A stretch of DNA of 34,378 nucleotides from Opitutia bacterium (GCA_003558065.1 PWMU01000136.1:1-34378); one strand, 5' to 3'; numbered from the stretch's first letter, positions 1 through 8,919 are shown. Notes: generated from the sequence alone by a model not told the origin. Program-made: numbers and translations.

Positions 1-1745
1 TCGGCGGTGTAGAGCAGTCCCGCCCGCTCCAGTTCGCGGAAGAGGGCGTTGACGTAGTCCTTGCCTTCGGCCTTGAGCAGTCCGTGGGTGGAAAGCGCGT
101 CGAGGCCGGCCTGCTTGATCGCGGCGGCGTTGCTTCCGAGCAGACATTGGATGATCCGGGCGCGTCCGAAGCGGGGCCGCCATTCGGTGCGGCCGAGGCG
201 TTCGGACATGCGGGCGACGCCGCTCAGGGCCTTTTTGGCGACCAGGGTTTCCTCTTCACTTCCCTCCCGGAGGGCGACGCTTTTCGCCGAACGGCAGACG
301 TCGCATTCGCCGCAGGCCTGACTCTCGGCCTCACCGAAGTACCGGAGAATCCACTGCTGGCGGCAGGTTCGCTCGTCGTAGGCGTACTGGATGACCGCGC
401 GCAGTTTGGCTTCGTCGCGCTCGCGCTTCCGCGCGAGCAGCTCCGCGTCGATCTCCAGGCTGCCGAAGGCGACATCCGGGCGGAGCAGCCGCGTCCCGCG
501 TATGCGTTTTCCGGGTACATCGAAACGTTCCAGGGCGCCGTGGCGGCCGAGGATCGCGAGCGACGTGGAGACCGCGATGGGATTGACCTTTCCGGGGAGC
601 TGTTCGGTCAGATGGTCGATCGAGAGGACGACCTCGTTGCGTTCGTCGGCGGCCCCGCGCAGGGCCTCGTAAACCGCCCGTACCGTGGATTTCTCCGGGT
701 TGCGGCCCTCGATGAAAAATTCCTGGGTCCGCTTGTCGGCGAAGTTGAAAAGCAACAGGCATTCGGACGGAAGGTTGTCGCGCCCGGCGCGCCCGGCCTC
801 CTGGTAATAGGCCTCGACGCTGCCGGGCATCTCGAAATGGACGACGAAGCGGAGGTCGTCGCGGTCGATACCCATGCCGAAGGCGTTGGTGGCGACGACG
901 ATATCCGACTCCTTGCGCATGAAAGCGTTCTGGATCCGTTCGCGCTCCCCGTCGTCCATGCCCCCGTGGTAGGCGAGGGCCGGGAAGCCGTCCTGCCCGA
1001 GGTTCGCGGCGACGGCTTCCACCTTTTTCCGGGTGGCGCAGTAGATGATGCCTTTACGGTGGGTGTGCAGGAGCGTTTGGATGAACCGGTACTTCTCGTC
1101 TTCGGAGGCGGTCTGCATCACCTTGAAACTCAGATTGGGGCGGGCGAACCCCGACACGAACACGGCCGGATCGCGCAGTTCCAGGTGGGTGCGGATGTCT
1201 TCGCGGACCTCGGGTGTGGCGGTCGCGGTGAAGGCGGCCACCGTCGGCCGGCCGAGGGCTTTGAGGGCTTTTCCGAGCCGGATGTAGTCGGGACGGAAGT
1301 CGTGGCCCCACTGCGAGAGGCAATGGGCTTCGTCGACCGCAAAGAGGGAGATCCGTATCCGGGAAAGGGCGTCGAGAAACGCGCGGCTGCGGAAGCGTTC
1401 CGGCGCGACGTACACGAGTTTGAGCTTTCCCCGTTCCATGGCCTCGAGCGTATCGCGCTGTTCGCCGGCGCTCTGGGAGCTGTTCAGCAGGGCGGCGGGG
1501 AGTTCCCGGGCCCGGAGGGCGTCGACCTGGTCCTTCATCAGGGCGATCAAGGGCGAAACGACCAGGGTGACGTCCGGCAGAAGGAGGGCGGGAAGCTGGT
1601 AGCAGAGGGACTTTCCGCCTCCGGTGGGCATGATTACCAGGGTGTCCCGCGACTCCATGATCGCCGTCACCACCTCGTCCTGGGGCGAACGGAATTCAGG
1701 GAACCCAAAATGCCGGTCCAGGGCCTCTTTCGTATCCATGCTCAT
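1..1745 (-). CDS. recQ: ATP-dependent DNA helicase RecQ (partial, C-terminus beyond window start)
   Basis: 3'-5' DNA helicase of superfamily 2, acting in recombination and replication-fork repair. Read on the minus strand, the first 581 residues show the whole helicase core: an FRxxQ motif near residue 18, Walker A MPTGGGKS (39-46), Walker B DEAH (138-141), TATAT motif III and the QEAGRAGRD motif VI. These are followed by the RecQ zinc-binding region (CRQQW ... CGECDVC) and the start of the winged-helix RQC domain, which ends at AGLLYTAE on the window edge. The frame stays open to base 1, so the gene is cut by the window, not truncated. ATG codons at 1745 and 1739 are in frame and neither has a clear ribosome site. 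It is divergent from the yceH-like gene. A long plus-strand reading frame opposite it is an antisense shadow. Confidence 0.96.
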   Translation of the reverse strand, partial: MSMDTKEALDRHFGFPEFRSPQDEVVTAIMESRDTLVIMPTGGGKSLCYQLPALLLPDVTLVVSPLIALMKDQVDALRARELPAALLNSSQSAGEQRDTLEAMERGKLKLVYVAPERFRSRAFLDALSRIRISLFAVDEAHCLSQWGHDFRPDYIRLGKALKALGRPTVAAFTATATPEVREDIRTHLELRDPAVFVSGFARPNLSFKVMQTASEDEKYRFIQTLLHTHRKGIIYCATRKKVEAVAANLGQDGFPALAYHGGMDDGERERIQNAFMRKESDIVVATNAFGMGIDRDDLRFVVHFEMPGSVEAYYQEAGRAGRDNLPSECLLLFNFADKRTQEFFIEGRNPEKSTVRAVYEALRGAADERNEVVLSIDHLTEQLPGKVNPIAVSTSLAILGRHGALERFDVPGKRIRGTRLLRPDVAFGSLEIDAELLARKRERDEAKLRAVIQYAYDERTCRQQWILRYFGEAESQACGECDVCRSAKSVALREGSEEETLVAKKALSGVARMSERLGRTEWRPRFGRARIIQCLLGSNAAAIKQAGLDALSTHGLLKAEGKDYVNALFRELERAGLLYTA

Positions 1746-1925
1746 CTTCGGTGTTGATTGAACAAACGATCAGTGAGTGAGGCAAGTGTGCTTTGGCTTC
1801 GAGAGCGGATTTTTGGTTGCCGGGGCCGTGCCGCTCGATCCTGCCGGCTCGACCGGCCGCCGGCCGTGTGGCACGACTTTTTGATTGTGGCTTCCCGGAA
1901 GCGTCGGTAAGGGTAGAGAGCTCTG

Positions 1926-2633
1926 ATGGAACCGACAGAATCCGATGCTTCACCGGCCGCTTTGCCGTTCCTGTTGACCGCGGAGGAAGGCCGCGTGCTC
2001 GGGTGCCTCCTGGAAAAGGAGATGGCGACGCCGGAATACTATCCGATGACCCTCAACGGGCTGACCCAGGCCTGCAATCAGAAGTCCAATCGCCGTCCGG
2101 TGATGGAGCTGTCGTCCGAAGAGGTAAGGGAGGCGCTCGATTCGCTGCGGGAAAAGAAACTCGCCATGATCGTTTCGGTTGCCGATTCGCGGGTTCCGAA
2201 GTTCAAACGGGTCACCGAGATCCTCGGGGATCCGGAGGCCGCCGAGCGTGCGATTCTTTGCGAATTGCTGGTTCGCGGACCTCAAACGGCCGGGGAGTTG
2301 CGCAACCGCTGTGACCGGCTCCGGCCGTTTGCCGGAATCGACGAAGTGGAGAAGTTTCTCAACTTCCTGACCGAGGCTCCTCCCGGACCGTTGGTGAGAA
2401 AACTTCCCCGTCAACCGGGTCACAAGGAGTGCCGCTACGTTCAGCTTCTTACCGGCGAACCGGAGGAGGGCGGGATCGACGCCGGGGAGGCTGCCGTGTC
2501 GGGAAGTGCGCCAGCAAGCGGCGCTTCACAGCTCGGCCGTATCGAGGCCTTGGAAAAGGAGGTTGCCGACCTGCGTGCCGAGACCCGGGATCTTCGGTCG
2601 GCCCTTGAGGCCTTTCGGCGGCAGTTTGAGTGA
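1926..2633 (+). CDS. YceH family protein (UPF0502/DUF480)
   Basis: A 235-residue protein of the YceH (DUF480) family, made of two winged-helix domains. Its biochemical role is not established. The sequence starts with the family signature: a LTAEEGRVLGCLLEKE helix, then TPEYYPMTLNGL and ACNQKSNR (about residues 17-60). A second repeat follows with LLVRGPQTAGELRNR. The last 35 residues (RIEALEKEVADLRAET...) form a probable short coiled coil, usual in this family. The ATG at 1926 is preceded by a purine-rich stretch (gggtagag). Upstream lies a 180-base divergent spacer shared with recQ. Length fits the family, which suggests the gene is intact. It could bind nucleic acid through the winged helices, but that is inference. 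Confidence 0.9.
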   Translation: MEPTESDASPAALPFLLTAEEGRVLGCLLEKEMATPEYYPMTLNGLTQACNQKSNRRPVMELSSEEVREALDSLREKKLAMIVSVADSRVPKFKRVTEILGDPEAAERAILCELLVRGPQTAGELRNRCDRLRPFAGIDEVEKFLNFLTEAPPGPLVRKLPRQPGHKECRYVQLLTGEPEEGGIDAGEAAVSGSAPASGASQLGRIEALEKEVADLRAETRDLRSALEAFRRQFE

Positions 2634-2855
2634 ATCTTCGGCGTTTCCCTCGGTGAGAGGCGGTTGTGTCCGATCCGGTTTTTTTTAACGTGGAGCAGGC
2701 CTCCCGTGCGGGGAGGGGAAAGAGCGACGTTTGGTATTGCAGGGCGATGAAGTGTATAGCTTAATGAGCAGCAGGGAAATCCCCGGTTTTGGTGCGATGG
2801 TTTCGGCACTTCCCCGTGCGCGCTCGTGGCAGGGGGGCGGCTGTCGGCCTGAGAG

Positions 2856-4259
2856 GTGAAGACGGTGAATCGATCCAGACAGAATCAGAGAGAAGTCCGG
2901 CCGCCAGGGCGTTTGGATGTGACGGAGCAACGGGCGCAATCGGATGACGCCGGGGGGGATGACCCTGCCCCGGTTCGTGATTTGGAGCAGGCCCGACGGG
3001 AGCTGGCACGACATGCGGTCCGGCAGGCGGCGGTTGCGGAGTTGGCGGAGGATGTCCTCCGGGGAATCGATCCGGACAGCCTCCTGGAAAAGGCGTGCGC
3101 ACGGCTGGCTTCGGTTCTGGAGATTGAGTTCGTCAAGGTGCTCGAATGGCTGCCCGGGACCGGGGTTTTTTTTCTGCGTGCGGGCCTTGGCTGGAAAGAG
3201 GGGCTGGTGGGAAGTGCGAGGGTTGAGGCGGGCCTGAACTCCCAGTCAGGGTTTACCTATTTGAAACAGAAACGGGTCATCGTCAAAGACCTCGCCAAGG
3301 AAACCCGTTTTATCCCAACGCCGCTCCTCCAGGAGCACGGGGTGGTGAGTGGTTTGAGCGTGTTTATTCCGGGAAAGGGATCGGGTTGGGGGGTGCTGGG
3401 TGTTCATTCCAACCGCGGACGCCGTTTTTCCGACGGGGACATTCTTTTCGTGCAGTCGGTCGCCAGCTTGCTCGCCAATGCGATGGCGACAAAGGAGATT
3501 GAAGTCGAGCGGAGGCGCTTTCGGCACATCCTTGAGAATACCACCGATTTTGTGGCCGTCTGGAAAGCGGATCTGAAAAGCGTTTTTCTGAACCGGGCGG
3601 CCAGGGGGTTGCTCGGGTTTGACGAGGAATACGGGGACTCCGGCGAACTGCCTCCTTCCGCCTTTTACACGAGGGAGACGATGAAGGAGATTGTCGAGCC
3701 GGCATTTCGGATTGCCGCGGAAGTCGGCTTTTGGTTGGGCCAGACCCGAATGGTCGATCGCTTCGGAGCGGAGATCGTGGTTTCCCAGGAGATTCTTGCC
3801 CATAAGGACCGCGAAGGGAATATCGAGTTTTTTTCCATGATCGGCCGTGATGTTACCGACGAACAGGAACAGCAGGTGCAGCTGCTTCGGGCATGCCGCC
3901 TGCTCGAGCTTCAACAGGAAGCGTCGCCGGATGGAATTCTTGTGGAGGATTGCGAACACAGGTTAATCAGTGCCAATCCCTGTTTCATCGACATGTGGGG
4001 CATTCCGGCCGGGGACCTGCCGGTTGGTCAAGAAGGGGTGATTCCGGGGCGGGTGGCCCCGAAAGTTGCGGATCCGGAGGGTTTCCGGGAGCGGATCGAT
4101 GCGTTCCTGAGCTCAGGCGAAATGGAGTGGCGATCCGAGGTGGCTTTGGCCGACGGACGGAGATTCGAGGGGTTCTGTGCCGCCATTTACCGGGAGCCGG
4201 AGGACGAGATCTACGGGTGGGTCTGGTTCTTTCGAAATCTCGGTCAGAACAACGCCTGA
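2856..4259 (+). CDS. GAF-PAS-PAS sensory protein without output domain
   Basis: A 467-residue soluble sensor-like protein with no membrane segment. After about 55 charged residues with a short helical stretch comes a GAF domain (about 57-213: ...LEKACARLASVLEIEFVKV..., GWGVLGVHS, ILFVQSVASLLANAM). A PAS domain with PAC follows (about 217-340: RRFRHILENTTDFVAVWKAD, then MIGRDVTDEQEQQ), then a second PAS (about 345-462, starting LLELQQEASPDGILVED). It stops after the second PAS core with FFRNLGQNNA. No histidine kinase, GGDEF, EAL, phosphatase or HTH domain is present, and the next 300 bases contain no plus-strand continuation. Either it signals through a partner encoded elsewhere or it is the remnant of a longer kinase. 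It overlaps the small minus-strand gene downstream by 16 bases, tail to tail. Confidence 0.85.
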   Translation: MKTVNRSRQNQREVRPPGRLDVTEQRAQSDDAGGDDPAPVRDLEQARRELARHAVRQAAVAELAEDVLRGIDPDSLLEKACARLASVLEIEFVKVLEWLPGTGVFFLRAGLGWKEGLVGSARVEAGLNSQSGFTYLKQKRVIVKDLAKETRFIPTPLLQEHGVVSGLSVFIPGKGSGWGVLGVHSNRGRRFSDGDILFVQSVASLLANAMATKEIEVERRRFRHILENTTDFVAVWKADLKSVFLNRAARGLLGFDEEYGDSGELPPSAFYTRETMKEIVEPAFRIAAEVGFWLGQTRMVDRFGAEIVVSQEILAHKDREGNIEFFSMIGRDVTDEQEQQVQLLRACRLLELQQEASPDGILVEDCEHRLISANPCFIDMWGIPAGDLPVGQEGVIPGRVAPKVADPEGFRERIDAFLSSGEMEWRSEVALADGRRFEGFCAAIYREPEDEIYGWVWFFRNLGQNNA

Positions 4260-4513
4260 ACCGTTCCTGGAAGCAGGGGGGCGACCCGCTCCACGATAAA
4301 GGTCATGAATTCCGGTTCGTTGCGATTGGCCGCCCAGGATACGGTCTTGATCACGAAGGCGAGAATGCAGGTCAGGGGGAAGAACACCTGGTTAAAGCGA
4401 GTCGATCCCTTGTAGTACATGAACAGGCAAAAAATAAGCAGGATGAACAGCGCAACGTGCTCAACAATATCCAGCACCGTAAGCTCGGTGAGGTGTCTAA
4501 AAAACATTTCCAT
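4244..4513 (-). CDS. Small hydrophobic membrane protein, function unknown
   Basis: An 89-residue protein I do not recognise. It has two likely membrane segments, about residues 20-37 (VALFILLIFCLFMYY) and 43-60 (QVFFPLTCILAFVIKTV), with a short positively charged loop (KGSTRF) between them. The C-terminal third is polar. An AGGA ribosome site lies nine bases ahead of the ATG. A consensus TTGACA -35 box lies at 4592-4587 on the minus strand, but the matching -10 is poor. The stop codon lies inside the end of the GAF-PAS gene, so the two genes converge and overlap by 16 bases. The composition (clean hydrophobic blocks, usable ribosome site) argues for a real gene rather than a chance frame. Confidence 0.62.
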   Translation of the reverse strand: MEMFFRHLTELTVLDIVEHVALFILLIFCLFMYYKGSTRFNQVFFPLTCILAFVIKTVSWAANRNEPEFMTFIVERVAPLLPGTVQALF

Positions 4514-4531
4514 GACGATTTCCTGATTTCT

Positions 4532-4552
4532 GATTCCGAGTATATTGGAATC
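4532..4552 (-). promoter_or_regulatory. Inverted repeat ahead of the small membrane protein gene
   Basis: GATTCC, nine bases, GGAATC forms a 6-bp inverted repeat 19 bases upstream of the ATG at 4513. On the minus strand its spacer contains TATACT, which resembles a -10 box. It could be an operator overlapping a promoter. Support is limited to sequence symmetry and position. Confidence 0.25.
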
Positions 4553-4584
4553 ACCCGGGGAAATCTACCCCTTGAGCGCAAATA

Positions 4585-4645
4585 TGTGTCAAAAAAAGAT
4601 AAAACCGGGAACTGCGGGAGTCCGCCTGAAATGCGCCTTTCCGGG
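4585..4645 (-). terminator. Possible terminator of the DUF1460-NamZ gene
   Basis: Downstream of the stop at 4650, the minus strand has a short hairpin (GCGG-ACTC-CCGC, 4 bp). After about ten further bases comes a T-rich tract (TTTTATCTTTTTTT, around 4591-4604). The stem is weak and not next to the T-tract, so this is a low-confidence call. Confidence 0.22.
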
Positions 4646-4649
4646 AGAC

Positions 4650-6896
4650 TCAATAGAGCAGATACCTCTCGCGAGTTTCCAGAAAAGCGTTTACATCGGC
4701 TTGCCAGCTTTCGATGATTTCGTCCGCGCCGGCACCCTCGAGGAGGGCGTTCCTGACTTCGTCGGTGCCCATGACCCGGTTGAACATGCGTATGCGTCCC
4801 CGGGCGGTCTCGTCTTGCGAATCGCCCAGCGGGTGCTCGTCCTGGTACATTGACTGGAGTGTATCCATGATGTGGATCCCCAGGGAGACCGGCCGCATCC
4901 TGGACGAATCCGTGATGTGGATCTGGACGCCGTGGCAGCTTTCCCCCTCGTAGGTGCCGTAGCGGGGTACTAACACCAGGGGACGGAATTCGACGCCCGG
5001 CAGCTCGCGCGCGCGAAGTTCGCGGGCGAATTCGCCGGAATCGATCCAGGGGGCGCCGACGACTTCGAAAGGCAGGGTGAAGCCGATCCCGACGCTGACT
5101 GTATGGAGTTCGCCGATGGTGCCGGTGGCCGCCATGTGATAAGCGGTTTCGGGGCGGGGGACGTGCTGGGAGGGAAGCACCCACTTGAGTCCGGTTTCCT
5201 CGAAGGTCGCCGAGCGCCTCCACCCTTTCATTTCAATCACTCGCAGATCGCACCCGATTTCGAACTCGGTGTTGAAATACCGGGCGAGTTCCCCCGGAGT
5301 CATGCCGTAAAGATAGGCGATCGGGTAAAGGCCGACAAACGAGGTTCCTTTCTCGGGATCGAGGATGTTCCCGTCAACCAGCGTACCGCCGAAGGGGTCG
5401 GGCCGGTCCAGGACAAAAAACGGGATGCCGGCGTCCCGGGCGGCTTCCATGGCGTAGGCCATGGTGTAAATGTACGTGTAGGACCGGTTGCCGGTGTCCT
5501 GGATGTCGTATACGAGTGCATCGAGCCCTTCGAGCCATTCGGACTCGGGGCGCCGCGTTTCCCCGTAGAGGGAATAGACCGGAAGGCCTGTTGCTTCGTC
5601 CTCGTGGGTTCCCACTCGTTCTCCGGCGTAGTACTGTCCGCGCACCCCGTGTTCCGGAGCGAAGAGTGCCGCGAGTTCGACGTCGGGAGCCGCGCTCAGA
5701 GCATCGATGTTCTGACGTCCGTCACGGGTAATGCCCGTCGGGTTGGTGATGAGGCCCGCCTTTTTCTCTTTGAGTGGCCCCCCGTCCTCAAGGAGGACGT
5801 CCAGTCCGGCAAGGACGGGTTGATAAGGGTCGTCCAGTTTGCTTTCGGCCGGCGGCACGACGCGGGGGGCATCTCTCCCGTCGATCCGGCGGAGGTGGTC
5901 CAAAGCATCCTCGCGCAGGCGCAGGAATTTGAAACCGTGGAAGCGGGCGTTACCTTCGGCGTCCCGCTCCTCGATATCGCGGGAGCGCCGTTCAATGTAC
6001 CGATCAATCGGCTCTTCCCGCGCTTCGGGGCGGGTGGAGTGGATGAACCGGACCTCCCCGTCGTCACCGAGCCCGATCATGCCGACATGACTGACCCAGT
6101 AGCCGCCGTCGCGCCCGGTGACGACGTTGACGAAATCGCCGTCTTTCAAGTGGGGCTTGGCTTGTTCGATCTGTTCGAACGGAAGGAATGTTTCCTCGAT
6201 CTCCTCGACCGGGATGTCCCGCTCGATTTCGTAGCGGTTTTTCAGAAAGCCGGCGCGATCGACCCGCTGGGTGAAGGCAGTGACCTCGTCCCCGCCGATC
6301 CCATCAGTGATATCTTCGACCAGCCAGGCATTGTTCCGGTTCCAGTCGGCTTCGGTGTAATGATTGCGGGTGGCGACGCCGATCCGGCCACCGTCGTAGC
6401 GAAGGCGCTGGAGCAGCGCGAAGAACGTCGGCCAGTCGCGGCCCAGCGCCATGGCGTAAATGTGTTCGATGAAGACGACGCAGTCACCGTGGCTCAGATC
6501 GTAAAGCGGCAGGGGGTCGTGGGTTTCAAAGGGCAGTTCCCCGAGAAGGTGGAGTTGGTAGGGTTGCCCGATGTTCTTGCGGGCCAGGTGAACGACACGG
6601 TCCCGGAGATCCGGCCTCCTTTCCTGAAGGTAACGCAGGTACGCGTCCACCTGTTGCTCGTCGAAGTCGTAAAGAGGCTTGGCCTCCAGGCGGGCGATCT
6701 CCTCGGGATCCAGCCCGAGGTTTTCGCAAATCTCGGTTTCGGCTTCGGAGAGGAAGTACCGGGCCTCCGGTTCCTCCGGTTCGGACAATTCGGTGTCCTC
6801 CGGGTACGGGGCGGCGGTTTCGAAGGTGGCGCACCCGGCGAGAAGGGCGCAGGACAGGATCAGGGGAAATCGCGGCAATTGGGTGCAAGGTTTCAT
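4650..6896 (-). CDS. Lipoprotein: DUF1460 amidase-like domain fused to NamZ-type exo-N-acetylmuramidase (DUF1343/GH171)
   Basis: A 748-residue exported peptidoglycan-processing enzyme by domain content. The ATG at 6896 is chosen over the open frame's earlier ATG because it begins a lipoprotein signal (MKPC...LLAGC, acylated Cys22). Residues about 80-340 match DUF1460, an NlpC/P60-like fold related to N-acetylmuramoyl-L-alanine amidases. The likely nucleophile is Cys139 (HGDCVVF) and the likely histidine is His270 (WVSHVGM). Residues about 360-748 match DUF1343, the exo-beta-N-acetylmuramidase family founded by B. subtilis NamZ: ITNPTG, LFAPEHG (Glu415, the likely catalytic acid), YDIQDTGNRSYTY, DRPDPFGG and YGMTPGELA. 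One polypeptide would therefore remove stem peptide and terminal MurNAc. It is divergent from the carbamoylputrescine amidase gene. Family assignments rest on motifs; the activity is inferred. Confidence 0.9.
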   Translation of the reverse strand: MKPCTQLPRFPLILSCALLAGCATFETAAPYPEDTELSEPEEPEARYFLSEAETEICENLGLDPEEIARLEAKPLYDFDEQQVDAYLRYLQERRPDLRDRVVHLARKNIGQPYQLHLLGELPFETHDPLPLYDLSHGDCVVFIEHIYAMALGRDWPTFFALLQRLRYDGGRIGVATRNHYTEADWNRNNAWLVEDITDGIGGDEVTAFTQRVDRAGFLKNRYEIERDIPVEEIEETFLPFEQIEQAKPHLKDGDFVNVVTGRDGGYWVSHVGMIGLGDDGEVRFIHSTRPEAREEPIDRYIERRSRDIEERDAEGNARFHGFKFLRLREDALDHLRRIDGRDAPRVVPPAESKLDDPYQPVLAGLDVLLEDGGPLKEKKAGLITNPTGITRDGRQNIDALSAAPDVELAALFAPEHGVRGQYYAGERVGTHEDEATGLPVYSLYGETRRPESEWLEGLDALVYDIQDTGNRSYTYIYTMAYAMEAARDAGIPFFVLDRPDPFGGTLVDGNILDPEKGTSFVGLYPIAYLYGMTPGELARYFNTEFEIGCDLRVIEMKGWRRSATFEETGLKWVLPSQHVPRPETAYHMAATGTIGELHTVSVGIGFTLPFEVVGAPWIDSGEFARELRARELPGVEFRPLVLVPRYGTYEGESCHGVQIHITDSSRMRPVSLGIHIMDTLQSMYQDEHPLGDSQDETARGRIRMFNRVMGTDEVRNALLEGAGADEIIESWQADVNAFLETRERYLLY

Positions 6897-7037
6897 GATA
6901 AATGCTTCGAATGGAAAAAAGGTCGGGTAAAGGGAAGTTATCAGATCCTTGTTTCGAGAATCGATAAAAATGAGTTCGCGGTCGGGACAACGGTTTTTCG
7001 CTGGAATCAATGCGTTGATCAAGTACCTTCAACCCCT

Positions 7038-7898
7038 ATGAACGTAAAGATCGGTCTGGTTCAGTCGCGTTGCGGTTCCGTCAGGGAGGAAAATCTTGAG
7101 CGTTCCCTCAAAGGCATCGCCGAGGCGGCCGGCCGCGGCGCGAAGATTGTTTGCCTCCAGGAGCTGTTCCTCACGCCGTATTTCTGCCAGGATGAGGACG
7201 CCGGACGGTTCGCCCTCGCCGAAGCGGTGCCGGGGCCCACGACCGAACGGCTGGCCGCCGCCGCCCGCGAGCACGACTGTGTGATTATCGCCTCCCTCTT
7301 CGAAAAACGAGCCCCCGGGATCTACCACAACACCGCCGTGGTGATCGACGCCGACGGGACGTATCTGGGGAAATACCGCAAGATGCATATTCCGGACGAT
7401 CCGAATTATCATGAGAAATTCTACTTCACGCCGGGGGACCTCGGGTACCGGTCCTGGAACACCCGGTACGGGAAAATCGGCGTCCTCGTCTGCTGGGACC
7501 AGTGGTACCCGGAGGCCGCCCGGTTGACCGCGCTCTCGGGCGCGCAAATTCTCTTTTATCCGACGGCGATCGGGTGGATGGAGGAGGAAAAGGACTCCCA
7601 GGGCGCCTCCCAGCACTGCGCGTGGGAAACGGTCCAGCGGGGGCACGCCGTCGCCAACGGCTGCTATGTCGCGGCCGTCAACCGCACCGGTCGCGAGGAC
7701 GCGCTGGAGTTCTGGGGGAGCTCTTTCGTCTCGAACCCCTTCGGTGAGGTGACCGCCAAAGCGTCCGCCGACCGGGAGGAAGTTCTGGTGGCCGACTGCG
7801 ACCTGGGTGGGATCGAAGAAATCCGCTGCAATTGGCCCTTCTTCCGCGACCGCCGCATCGAGACCTACGGCGATCTTCAGAAACGGTTCCTGGATTAG
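7038..7898 (+). CDS. aguB: N-carbamoylputrescine amidase
   Basis: A 286-residue carbon-nitrogen hydrolase (nitrilase superfamily) that converts N-carbamoylputrescine to putrescine, CO2 and ammonia in arginine-derived polyamine synthesis. The catalytic triad is visible as Glu42 (CLQELF), Lys115 (YRKMHIPDDP) and Cys152 (VCWDQWYPEAAR). The CWDQWYPEAAR context and the HIPDDPNYHEKFYF block are typical of the AguB subgroup. The ATG at 7038 gives the family length. A much longer open frame running in from 5103 is antisense to the NamZ-fusion gene and is not coding. The usual partner, agmatine deiminase (aguA), is not in the window. An aldo/keto reductase gene follows after 64 bases. Confidence 0.92.
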   Translation: MNVKIGLVQSRCGSVREENLERSLKGIAEAAGRGAKIVCLQELFLTPYFCQDEDAGRFALAEAVPGPTTERLAAAAREHDCVIIASLFEKRAPGIYHNTAVVIDADGTYLGKYRKMHIPDDPNYHEKFYFTPGDLGYRSWNTRYGKIGVLVCWDQWYPEAARLTALSGAQILFYPTAIGWMEEEKDSQGASQHCAWETVQRGHAVANGCYVAAVNRTGREDALEFWGSSFVSNPFGEVTAKASADREEVLVADCDLGGIEEIRCNWPFFRDRRIETYGDLQKRFLD

Positions 7899-7923
7899 AG
7901 GAAGCCGCCTTCCGGAAACGCCA

Positions 7924-7951
7924 TTGCCTCTTCCTCCATTCTGCGTATAGA
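7924..7951 (+). promoter_or_regulatory. Possible sigma70-type promoter for the aldo/keto reductase gene
   Basis: TTGCCT (7924-7929), 16 bases, TATAGA (7946-7951), 11 bases ahead of the ATG at 7963. The two boxes match only partly and the leader would be very short, so this is tentative. Confidence 0.22.
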
Positions 7952-7962
7952 ACTTCACGACC

Positions 7963-8919
7963 ATGAAACACCGACAACTTGGAAAGACCGATCTGATCGT
8001 ATCGCGCATCTGTTTCGGATGCTGGCAGCTTTCGCCGAGGTTCTGGGGCGATATTTCGCAGGATGAGTGGAAGAACGCGCTCCACCGGGCCCTGGAGCTG
8101 GGGGTCAATTTCATCGATACCGCCGACGCCTACGGCGACGGCATGGCGGAGTCGGTTCTCGGGGAGGACCTGAAGAAGGAAGGACTCCGCGACGAGTTCG
8201 TCATCGCCACCAAGTTCTACTGGAACTTTGAGAAGGACGAACGTCATCCCGATACCCGATACGAGTACATTCTGCGCGAATGCGAGGCATCGCTGAAACG
8301 TCTCAAGACCGATCACATCGACCTGTATCAGATTCACGCCTGGGACTCGCTGACCCGCCCGGAGGAGGTCGCGGCGGCTTTCGAAAAACTTAAGAAAGAG
8401 GGGAAAATCCGCTGGGCGGGGGTCAGTAACATCAACGCCGACCAGATGCGCATGTATTCAAAATTCTGGGATGTCGCCAGCCTCCAGCCCAAGTACAGCC
8501 TGTTGACGCGCGAAGTCGAAGGTCACGAGCTGCCGTACTGCCTGGAGAACCGTATCGGTGTGCTGGTCTTTTCACCGCTCTTCCGGGGACTGCTGACCGG
8601 GAAGTACTCCCGCGACCGGAAGTTCGAGGATGCCCGCGGCCAGGATCCTCATTTCCAGGGGAAAGCCTTCCAGCGGCTGCTAGACGGCCTCCAGGAATTG
8701 AAACCGTTCGCGGACAAGTACGGTTTGACCCTCGCCCAGCTCGCCATTCGCTGGGTTTTGACTCATCCCGCCGTTACCTGCGCCATCGTCGGGATCAAGA
8801 CCCGCGAACACATCGAAACCATCGTCCCCGCGGCCGAAGACATACTCCCCCAGGACGACTGGCACTACGTCGCCTCGCGCATGGAGAAAGCGCTTGGGGA
8901 AGCGCGAAAACTCTTCTGA
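7963..8919 (+). CDS. Aldo/keto reductase
   Basis: A 318-residue NADPH-dependent oxidoreductase of the AKR superfamily, with a TIM-barrel fold and a cytoplasmic location. The catalytic tetrad is complete: Asp52 (FIDTADAYG), Tyr57, Lys84 (IATKF) and His125 (YQIHAWD). The N-terminal MKHRQLGKTDLIVSRICFG and the late IVGIKTREHIE segment (cofactor phosphate binding) are typical. The substrate cannot be read from the sequence. The family closest by eye is the 'general stress / L-glyceraldehyde 3-phosphate reductase-like' group. It follows aguB on the same strand and could be cotranscribed with it, but there is no functional link to polyamine synthesis that I can name. Confidence 0.93.
   Translation: MKHRQLGKTDLIVSRICFGCWQLSPRFWGDISQDEWKNALHRALELGVNFIDTADAYGDGMAESVLGEDLKKEGLRDEFVIATKFYWNFEKDERHPDTRYEYILRECEASLKRLKTDHIDLYQIHAWDSLTRPEEVAAAFEKLKKEGKIRWAGVSNINADQMRMYSKFWDVASLQPKYSLLTREVEGHELPYCLENRIGVLVFSPLFRGLLTGKYSRDRKFEDARGQDPHFQGKAFQRLLDGLQELKPFADKYGLTLAQLAIRWVLTHPAVTCAIVGIKTREHIETIVPAAEDILPQDDWHYVASRMEKALGEARKLF

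Noticed and set aside
84-1757. Long plus-strand open frame of 557 codons
   Set aside because: It is antisense to an intact RecQ reading frame with every helicase motif; the plus-strand translation has no recognisable domain.
2676-2716. T8 run and a CCTCCC-GTGCG-GGGAGG hairpin after the yceH-like gene as terminator
   Set aside because: The T-run precedes the hairpin instead of following it, and the stem next to the T-run is only 3 bp.
3893-4717. Plus-strand open frame overlapping the sensor gene end
   Set aside because: Shadow frame of the PAS region and of the small minus-strand gene; low-complexity composition and no domain.
5103-7037. Long upstream extension of the carbamoylputrescine amidase frame
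   Set aside because: It lies opposite the DUF1460-NamZ gene, and the enzyme has its normal length and start at 7038.
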